From Acheta domesticus (Eukaryota > Arthropoda > Insecta > Orthoptera > Gryllidae), in assembly GCA_031308135.1 (NCBI GenBank), contig JAHLJT010009355.1, forward strand, positions 10,491,177-10,555,176: a stretch of DNA of 64,000 nucleotides, in the 5' to 3' direction. The position numbers were made by a program, and so were the translations under genes. Under the pieces are notes generated by a model that saw nothing but the letters and a program-made list of their open reading frames with translations, searched no databases and was not told the origin of the DNA. The stretch's first letter is position 1. Every line of letters starts with the position of its first letter. This document shows, piece by piece, positions 56,455 to 64,000 of the stretch.

Positions 56455-56745
56455 CGTTGCGCGAACAGTACCCTAACAAACGGGCCGTAAACCATGCAGA
56501 ATATTCCCTTTTCCCATCCGTGTTTCCTCCTTTCTCCTCGCATTAAATCTACTTGCCATACACATGTCGAGTTACCAGTGAAAAGCTCACAGCTTTTCTC
56601 GGGAGGGGTGTTTCCCTGCTGGGAGCAGTATCTGGAGGGGGTAAACCTGCAAGACGACTTACAGAATGGCTCCGGATGTCATGTCCTACCCAGGAAGTAA
56701 TGCCTTCTATAACTAATACACTCACGAGGGCTAAATCTCTCCTAT
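56455..56745 (+). repeat. SINE family A, diverged
   Basis: GAACAGTACCCTAACAAACG, GGCCGTAAACCATG, pyrimidine spacer, CATACACATGTCGAGTTACC, AAAAGCTCACAGCTTTTCTC, TTTCCCTGCTGGGAGCAG, ATCTGGAGGGGGTAAACC, and ACCCAGGAAGTAATGCCTTC. Confidence 0.72.
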
Positions 56746-56968
56746 AATGCTGAATAAACCTTTATTGAAAATGTGTTTCCAACATCAATTGCATTGTTAT
56801 TTTTGTTTAGTATTCTGTAAGTACATTAGAAGTTACATTTATACATTTTTTAAACAAGTAAAACACGTTTCATTAACAATTTTCTTTCTTAATGGAAAGA
56901 ATAAACGAATGGATAGGGAAAGAGTGGGGTTTAACATGCGAGAGTTCTCGCACGGGTACGCTAGTTAA

Positions 56969-57620
56969 CGTTCCGGCGGGAGCGAAGCGGCACTAAGTGC
57001 CAAATTCTTACAACTTTTGTTGATTTCGAGTTAATAATTGGTGTTGCACTATTGAGTTCAGAGCTATTCTTCGTTGATTTTATTTTCAACCTGATGTTAC
57101 TCAAATCAGGATTTTAGACACTGCCGATCGGTTGTTAATAATCCGATTAATAATCCGAACTCTGCAACGGTTGCAGCACTCAGTACCGCACGCGCCTTGC
57201 CAAATAAGTATTGTTATTTGCGTATTTTATCCATTAGAATTCTTACTTCTGTTTTGTCATTGAGCTTTATGTCACATTGGGCATATTTTGGAGTAATAAC
57301 CACTAATTCAAATTTAAATGCGTTGTTTACGAAGAAAGGTTAGAAGGCATGTTTGCCCCGTATTCATTCCCGGACATGTAACACATGCCAAGACACGGAG
57401 GGAGCAAGTGATGGATCAGACTGTTCTTAATATTGTTATTTCGTTTGGTATTTACTTAGTTATTACGAAATAAAATGTTTAAACATAAATAAAGAATATT
57501 TTCTTCACATTCCCTAACAAAAGTAATAATTATTGTCGCGAAAATCGGAAATGGTAAATGCAGTACGGAGTGCCGCACGCGCCTGCTGACGGGACATGAT
57601 GGGTCGCGCCCGCCGGAGGG
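56969..57620. mobile_element. piggyBac-like MITE (652 bp)
   Basis: TTAA at 56965-56968 and 57621-57624 flank ends CGTTCCGGCGGGAGCGA and, complemented, CCCTCCGGCGGGCGCGA (14 of 17 agree). Subterminal GCGGCACT and GTACCGCACGCGCC motifs recur on both sides. No coding capacity. Confidence 0.62.
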
Positions 57621-58478
57621 TTAATGTTAATAGTTGAGGCGCCTGGAAACAGTTAATATTACTCGCGCAACTTTTCTTGACCGACGGATTGAAGAAATGC
57701 GGGTGCAGTGGGGTATTAGTGATGAAATCGGCCACTAGATTTTATGAAGCAATGCCAATCGCTGGAGAATCCGTCGTCTTTGCAACTTTCTCAATAATTT
57801 GCATTCTAACTTTCTCGGAAGTTCGAGGTATTCCCTATGATGGATCCTCACCTGCTTAGATATTTTGGAGAAAATCACTGACAGAAGTTCTCGCCTCCAA
57901 TAGAAAAAAGTTTCTATTTTGCGCCAGTGAAGATGTGTTTGGAAAGTTGTCATCAATGCTCGCTTCGCGCTTTTGCCGTCAAACTGTTTTATTGTGTCAG
58001 AGAGGGGGAAGCTAGGTCATCGGTCTAGAAAAGTTGCGCTATTAACCCTGGAGAGGTGGCGGTTGCCGCGAGTTTACGTTAGAGGTGACACGGGATCATT
58101 TCTGACCCCTTTAAACTATTTCTTTATAAACTTATATTTAGCACAAATAAGTGCGAAATTAGTTATTTTAATAATAATCAATCATTTATAAGGCAGTATT
58201 AATTTAATTCGCTATTATAAACAAACATGCAAATGAGAAATTGACAAAGTAAAAGGACAAAATTATCATTTATCTTTCATTTTATGTAGTGACTTCTTTT
58301 ACATTTTCCTGAATATTTCAACGACAAAGGTATCAGAAAACTCAGTAAGTTTCATTTTCTGAACTTGTCTCACAAAAAACAAACAATTTATTAAAAATGC
58401 TTCAAAACCAAGCAACACAACTTAGAAAAAGTACGAAATTTAAGATGTTTGTATTGGTTTCACTAATATTTATAATAA
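57621..58478. other. no gene seen; possible solo piggyBac-like end
   Basis: TTAACCCTGGAGAGGTGG at 58042 with GGGATCATTTCTGACCCC downstream looks like a piggyBac-type terminus, but no partner was found. ORFs of 60-73 codons at 57677-57956 are unrecognised. Confidence 0.35.
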
Positions 58479-58486
58479 ATTATTAC

Positions 58487-60364
58487 TAGGGCCCGGATAA
58501 TTATGTACTAAAAATTGGGAAATATGTACATATATATGTATTATAATATACAGAAATACGTACTCAAAGTATGAAATATGTAACATTAAGTATCATTATA
58601 TCAATTATTTTTTATTAAATACCTTTATCTTAGTATATATTGCTCTGTGTACTCAATATAAAGACCAGAATTAAACATTATAGTTCTCATAATCCTATTA
58701 TTTACAACGATCTCCGTATCAAAATGAAACATATATTGTCTCCGATATTATTTCAGTAGTATACCTTCCATTTGCGCTCTACCACGCAACCAATCTTTAT
58801 AAATGAGGTCTCTAAAGAAAGAGAATTTTGAGGAACGTGACGAATTGCATTTTGAGTTAAAAAATATGAAGGATTTGTTTAAAAACGCATGTAAAAATTC
58901 ATGTCAATACACTTTCTAGTCTTCTCCGTGTTTTCTGGATCCAGTGTGACGGAATTGTCCCCTCATTGCACTGCACTAATAGCACAAATTGTTTCGAATC
59001 TTGGGTTTTTTCTCCAGAAAGGAAGACCTCGTTTTCTTCACTCGATCCCCCTATTGACCTCGAATGATAAATGAACAGTTTTAAAGAAGCGTCTACTGAT
59101 TGGGTAATTTCAAAGCAACCAGAAAGTTCCAGGGAAGATGTTTACAAAAATTTAATTATAGTGCTTACTGAAAAAGGAGCAATATAGTTGTTCCGCCTTT
59201 GAATATCAAACAATTGCTTCGATGTGCCTATAGATGCTGCAGCTTCAGAATCAAATTGATGTATAACTTGTATTTCAAAATCAAAGTTTGAGTATTGTAG
59301 CTCATAGCTTCAAATTCAGGTGCTCCAATCTCGTTAATCCGTTTTTGTATTGGAAATCAATGCGTGAACTTTATCAAACTGTGATCTAATCAGTTCTGCA
59401 AACGCAACGCATGCACAAGATAGGTTAGAAGAAGTAATTTTAGAAAAATACCTGCAGGGCTTCTGCTGTCTTGCACATGTACGGCGCTGCACTAGTACCG
59501 GAAGGAAGACATTATGTTTAACTTCATTAGGCCACAAAAAATCCGTTGTATCGTTAGAACGTTTTGTAATAGTTTGATGGTTGCATTTGGATAACACTTC
59601 TCAAGTTATCAAAATAAGACTTACACTTTTAAACGTTCATTAGACCTATCACAACCTTGCCAATATGATTTCCTTGTACATCAGTACGACGAGATTTTAC
59701 TTCAGATTTTTGGTCAAAAGACATAATTTACGAACAATGGTAGAGGGACGCATGTACAAATCAGGGAAAGAAAAATTTCAACGGCCTTTCTTGTGATGGT
59801 GCGTGTAGTTTCTGGTGAAGGGTATCAAGGTCAAAGGAGACCTCTAAAATATGGTGAGTGTGTGCGCGATATCGCCTGCTAAAGATATCATTTTCACAAA
59901 TCAAACTTCCTTTCTGTTCTCCGCGATACTCGCGCTGAAAACTAACAGAAGAGAAGCTATGAATTGCATCGTCGCCTTCCCCTTTCACTTCCAATACCGT
60001 TGGCATTTATGGATACACTCAATTTCAGCGCGTATGCTAGCTTCATTTTAGAGGAGTCTACAGAAAAAATGTTTGATAATGCTAAATTGTTTGTTGGATG
60101 ATTCTTTATCAAAAACACTTCGGAAAAAATAAAGAATTAAATTTTTTTAATGTAGGATAATGAAAAAATTCAGTAATATGTAAAAATATGTTCATTTGTG
60201 TCAAATATGTAAATATATGTAATTTCGGGCAAAATATGTAAATATATGTACTAAAAACTCAACGTTTTTGGTCACTAACCAATGTGAAACGTGAATATAT
60301 CGTTGATTGGACTTGCTGGAGTTACTTTAGGAAAATATGTAATTACATAATTATCCGGGCCCTA
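58487..60364 (-). mobile_element. hAT transposon (1.88 kb) with intact ends and 8-bp duplication
   Basis: Ends TAGGGCCCGGATAATTATG and its exact complement at the right close a 1878-bp element. attattac is repeated at 58479-58486 and 60365-60372. Subterminal ATATGTA/TACATAT motifs are clustered at both ends. The transposase on the minus strand is decayed (next entry). Confidence 0.92.
59150..60010 (-). pseudogene. hAT transposase relic
   Basis: hAT transposases have a BED zinc finger, a split RNase-H-like DDE core and a C-terminal dimerisation region. The minus-strand frame 59597-59334 contains a segment near SSNLSCACVAFAELIRSQFD and KVHALISNTK. This corresponds to the conserved block that reads HVTCLAHALHRVAE-IR-QF then V-LISN-KKVF in one large hAT lineage. 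A neighbouring frame reads APYMC and ALQVFF, fitting the residues just before that block. At least two frameshifts and several stops are present. A separate 81-codon frame at 60006-59761 may be the N-terminal part, but no zinc-finger ligands could be assigned. Confidence 0.65.
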
Positions 60365-60372
60365 ATTATTAC

Positions 60373-60680
60373 ATATAAAATTTGGAAAATCTTTGAGACA
60401 AAACCTAAAGAATGCGGTAGAAGGTACGTGGAATGTAAAGCTTCTGATTCGCAAAATTTGGCAACTGCAGCTATATAAGCAAAGATACGTGCGGTCACAA
60501 GAGACCCCGCGCCACCTGTCTCGGGCTAGTACCCTCTCTCTCGCGCGCTCGATCTCTCGCCCGGCCCTCTCCCGCGCGTCCACCGCCCGCGGCCGGCGCG
60601 TGGGTCGCAGGTCGCCGCACGTTGCGCCACCCGCCGCCGTCGCCGCCGGCGCCTCCGCCTCCGCCGCCGCAGCCATCGTC
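60373..60680. promoter_or_regulatory. start of CpG island
   Basis: AT-rich DNA passes abruptly into CpG-dense DNA at about 60500, with TC-repeats at 60530-60560. No exon assignable. Confidence 0.35.
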
Positions 60681-60689
60681 GCCGCCGCC

Positions 60690-60960
60690 GCCGCCGCCGC
60701 CACCGCCACCGCCACCGCCACCGCCACCGCCACCGCCACCGCCACCGCCACCGCCACCGCCACCGCCACCGCCACCGCCACCGCCACCGCCACCGCCACC
60801 GCCACCGCCACCGCCACCGCCACCGCCACCGCCACCGCCACCGCCACCGCCACCGCCACCGCCACCGCCACCGCCACCGCCACCGCCACCGCCACCGCCA
60901 CCGCCGCCGCCGCCGGCCACCGCCACCGCCACCGCCACCGCCAACCGCCTCCGCCTCCGC
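60690..60960. repeat. (CCGCCA)n hexamer array
   Basis: About 34 near-perfect CCGCCA units between CCG/GCC runs, followed by CCGCCT units to 60975. All frames are open: poly-Pro, Ala-Thr, His-Arg on plus; poly-Gly, Ala-Val, Trp-Arg on minus. Not a coding gene. Confidence 0.97.
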
Positions 60961-60975
60961 CTCCGCCTCCGCCGC

Positions 60976-61150
60976 CGCCGCCGCCGCCGCCTCCACCGCC
61001 GCCTTCGCCGCCGCCGCGCCGCACCGAAGCGCTTAAAGGCCGCGCGCGTATTAATAGCGGCCTGAGAAATACGAGGGGGCCACCTCGCGGCCGACGCGAC
61101 GCAGGACAACGAACCGTCGCGCCGCGCCTCAAAACGCCACGCCACGCTCC
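60976..61150. promoter_or_regulatory. CpG island, 3' part
   Basis: CpG-dense sequence to about 61140. No coding support. Confidence 0.35.
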
Positions 61151-61735
61151 GCCCCCCACCCCCACCCCCACTCCTGACGCGAGGAGGAAAGATGGGGGGA
61201 GGGGTGGAGAGGCACGGCGAAGATTCTTATGATTATTCGTAGAATCGTGATACAAATCTCAACACGGAAATAATTGAGGTTATTTTTGATGGATTGGAAA
61301 GTGGTTGAAACGTTTTTGTCGCCTGTTATTCCTAACACCAAAACAAGATTTTAACCAACGTTGTTATTTTCTTGTTATTAGTGATAAGAGATTAGAAAGA
61401 AATTCACCTCACAATTGCTACGTAGTTACTGATATCATTATCTGTGTCCATCATTATTTTAAAAAAATTGTTCTTATCGATTGCCACATAAATGTTGGTA
61501 TAATTACTTCATTGGTGGTTTTTATTCGCATCCACAAAAAATATTGTTTATAGTAAAACAACAGTAAGGTGTTTTGACAAAATACGTAATTGAACGTATC
61601 CTGTTGCTTTTTATCGTCACAGAGGCTATGTTCGCGTGTTGAAATACTGAAGGCGCTCTATTGAACGCGTTGGAGCCAGCATGCCACAGAACGCTCCACC
61701 ACGCAGTGCCCGCGGCAAATTGCGGACCGCGACCT
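61151..61735. other. AT-rich, no gene seen
   Basis: An 82-codon ORF at 61305-61553 has no recognisable motif. Confidence 0.4.
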
Positions 61736-62150
61736 ACGCCCACTCTCATCAGCCCGCATCAACACGCACCAGCCCGCATCCACTCGCACCAACCCGTCTC
61801 AAACCGCATCAACAGGCATCACAACGCAACAGCCCGCGCCAATCTGCTGCAATCCGCGCCACGTACTCCAACCCGCACCAACACGCACCAGACCGTACCT
61901 ATCCGCACCAACCCGTACCTATCCGCACCAACCCGTACCTATCCGCACCAACCCGTACCTATCCGCACCAACCCGTACCTATCCGCTCCAACCCGTACCT
62001 ATCCGCACCAACCCGCATCAACCCACACTAACTCGCATTCATCCGCATCAGCCCACTCCAATCCACCCTCACCCGCTTCCGGCACCAACGTGTGCCAACC
62101 CACTTCAACACGCACCCTACCCGCAGCAACCCGCACCGACTCGTTTTGTC
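61736..62150. repeat. 20-bp tandem repeat in a CGCACCAACC-like minisatellite
   Basis: GCACCAACCCGTACCTATCC is repeated about seven times from 61883 to 62010 (one unit reads GCTCC), inside a wider zone of degenerate 10-bp CGCAYCARCC units. The 116- and 209-codon ORFs are repeat-derived. Confidence 0.9.
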
Positions 62151-62690
62151 GTCGTCCCACGCCCCTCCCTTCCCCTCTCGTCCCCTTCCGCCCCACCCCG
62201 CCTCTTCGCTCCTTCTTGCCTCTCCTCACCTCTTCGCTCAGCCCCGCCCCTTCGCTCCGCTCCGCGCAGCGCGAAATGTCACCAGCATAATTGGCGACGA
62301 CGCGTGGTCCGAATGCCTGCGCAGTCACTCGAGCCAGCACTTGTTGGCACTTCGGTGGAAGCGTTTGAATGGAGAATTCGCTGCTTGCTGGGCGTTCCTT
62401 TTTTTACTATTGCTGTACGCGCACGCATCCTTATTTTTTCTTGTTTGCATTGGATCGTCAATTTTATATGAAGTAGTTGGAGTTATTTTAACTCGAAAGT
62501 ATTGTGTGTTATCTCCGATATAACAACGATTTTTATATTGTGTTTGGTTTGTGACTCGTTCGGCAAATGCTACTCCCCCTCAGTATATTCAAACCACACT
62601 CTACCTACGTTCATCGAGTTAATGTTTAAAATATTTGTATTCCTCCTATTCTGTCGGCACTTTCTCTCGTTGGTCACGCAGTAATTCAAC
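62151..62690. other. C-rich then AT-rich DNA, no gene seen
   Basis: Pyrimidine-rich to about 62270, then normal composition. A 143-codon ORF starts in the minisatellite and is not supported as a gene. Confidence 0.4.
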
Positions 62691-62834
62691 ACTGCGAGTT
62701 TGGCGATAACAAACTGATGAGTGAGAACGATCAGACGAAAGGCAGCTTACGTGTTTCTACAGTAGCAGATGCCCAAACGATCAACAGAAAATAAGCCGTG
62801 CCTTGAAGAAGGGTTTCCGTAATAGGGCAATGTG

Positions 62835-62924
62835 ATGGACCAACACATTGATGAATTAGCCATTTCTTTGGACACTCCTGGCAGCGCGAGTTCTTCTGAC
62901 AATGAGAGCAGCGATGACGAGTGA
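62835..62924 (+). CDS. 30-codon acidic ORF, possible gene or transposase C-terminus
   Basis: ATG at 62835 reads MDQHIDELAISLDTPG then SASSSDNESSDDE and stops at 62922-62924. An acidic Ser/Asp/Glu end of this type is common at the C-termini of pogo-like transposases and nuclear proteins. In another frame just upstream (62775-62833) QKISRALKKGFRNRAM is open, so the pieces could be one frameshifted reading. No acceptor site or polyadenylation signal was confirmed. Could be chance. Confidence 0.25.
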   Translation: MDQHIDELAISLDTPGSASSSDNESSDDE

Positions 62925-63044
62925 CGGCTTGTGCGGTCGCTGCCTCTCGCAGTCGCCTCTCCTTGTCGCCTCAGCGTTTCCTTATCGCCGAGAGGGGAAA
63001 TCTCAGCTGCCGCAGGGTGGAAAAAGTCCGTTCTAAAGTCCTGA

Positions 63045-63478
63045 TTAGGTAGATGCTCGATTACCGCACATCACATTGATCCGCACACTCACAGGTCGTC
63101 ACGACCGTTGCTGATCACTGGTTGCTGCGCATCTTTGCAGAAACTCTCCTGCGCATCTCGCGGCTGTCCGGTATGGAAGGGCATTATTCCATGAGCTTCC
63201 ACCAATTCCTTGTGACATTCTCGGGCATTCCTTTCATGGTTTCTCTTGGAGTAAGAGCGCTGCTGGAATCATGTTACATTCACCTCGCACGGCGGTAGAC
63301 GGACAACTGATTTCAAGTTGATCTCTGTTCTAATAGAGACACTTTTAGAGCTATTTGTTGATGTAAACACACCCTATTGCAGATTTTTTTTTCAGGTTAT
63401 AAATTAATTTTGCGATCTGATAACATTTCTTTTAGAAAAAAATTATTTGCCTAACTTCTGCTCCAACCGTCGTATAAT
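63045..63478 (-). mobile_element. mariner-like remnant, second copy
   Basis: On the minus strand it begins ACGGTTGGAGCAGAAGTTAG after TA and matches 22517-22960 through the TTTACATCAACA-type block, TCAGTTGTCCGTCTACCGCC, GGAATGCCCGAGAATGTCAC, CAGGAGAGTTTCTGCAAAGA, and the CGGTAATCGAGCATCTACC block. The opposite terminus is lost near 63040. Confidence 0.78.
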
Positions 63479-64000
63479 TTACATTAATCGAAGCATAATT
63501 CGAATAATTTTTTGCAAAGTTAGCCCCGGGGTCTCCAGAATAGATATGAAGCGTCATGTGGTGGCGACGCGCCTGCGCAGAGGCACGCTGATGCGGGACG
63601 GCGGCGGCCCGGTGGCGTAGTGGCGTGTTGGCCAGGGGCCTGCAACTTTCCATCAAAACCGGGGACAAAGCTCGAAAATGATAGGCGCTAGTGTCGCCGG
63701 GTATAGGCTCGCCAAGATTCGCACCTAAAAATTGGAAAAATTGTGAGAAATACGAAAAGTGTCTTTTAAATGTTCCATTATAATGTATACTTATAAGAAA
63801 CCGCTGATGAAAGCGCGAACATCGACGCTATCTTTTGTAGCATTACGCGCCTGCTTGAGCGTTATGGGAACCTACGTAGCAGCCACACACGTTTGAAGTA
63901 TCGTTGGCAGCAGTTCGTATTTGAGTTCCTGTAAGAAGGTGAAACAGGAGAGTGTGCCACTGTAACGGTCTCCACCACGTTAAATGGGAGTTGAAGGGCC
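63479..64000. other. no gene seen
   Basis: A CpG-rich patch at 63560-63620 includes GGTGGCGTAGTGGCG, which resembles a Pol III A box and may be a SINE head, but no B box was found at the right distance. Confidence 0.35.

Noticed and set aside
58042..58110. piggyBac-like solo terminus (TTAACCCTGGAGAGG)
   Set aside because: No matching second end in the window, so not called as an element.
60362..61255. ORFs of 147-297 codons over CCGCCA repeats
   Set aside because: Pure repeat translation on both strands.
63590..63660. Pol III A-box-like GTGGCGTAGTGGCG as a tRNA or SINE
   Set aside because: No B box at the expected distance and no tail.

Overview
This window is non-coding, repeat-dominated eukaryotic DNA. 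AT-rich stretches without long ORFs alternate with short, very CpG-rich islands, and the rest is transposons, SINEs and tandem arrays. The element types (Tc1/mariner, hAT and piggyBac relatives, tRNA-derived SINEs, LINE 3' ends with TAA-type tails) point to an arthropod, most likely an insect with a large genome. A cockroach or termite would fit the flavour of the repeats, but that is a guess. No intact protein-coding gene could be established. Nearly all long ORFs are by-products of simple repeats (GGGGCGAGA, CCGCCA, C-rich minisatellites) or run through the run of Ns.

Layout. 1-9.2 kb: a 9-bp minisatellite, a Tc1 relic, several SINE copies, a TA-flanked MITE nested in a SINE, and three CpG islands. 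9.2-18.3 kb: AT-rich, probably intronic or intergenic, with one candidate 89-nt exon at 9436-9524. 18.3-25.1 kb: a block of tandem arrays. It holds a 54-bp array, a TTAA-flanked piggyBac-like element carrying about 25 copies of a 106-bp repeat, a mariner-like remnant, a foldback element, and an 8-copy satellite made from a SINE tail. 25.1-36.9 kb: a Penelope-like palindrome with hammerhead-like motifs, CpG islands, inverted SINE copies separated by C-rich minisatellite, and two hAT MITEs with 8-bp target duplications.

36.9-52.9 kb: the same sequence of about 7.5 kb occurs twice in direct orientation, on either side of exactly 1000 Ns (44492-45491). The first copy ends at the gap and the second begins at it. 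This is what two overlapping contig ends, or two haplotypes, look like when they have been scaffolded instead of merged. Gene or repeat counts here should not be trusted until that is resolved.

52.9-64 kb: a further CpG island with C-rich minisatellite, SINE copies, a foldback MITE, a piggyBac-like MITE, a 1.88-kb hAT element with intact ends but a decayed transposase, a CCGCCA array, a 20-bp array, and a second copy of the mariner-like remnant.

The window is best read as a record of transposon insertion, nesting and satellite birth. The most interesting items are the piggyBac-like element that carries a satellite, the SINE-tail satellites, the hammerhead-like motif with compensating stem changes, and the probable false duplication.
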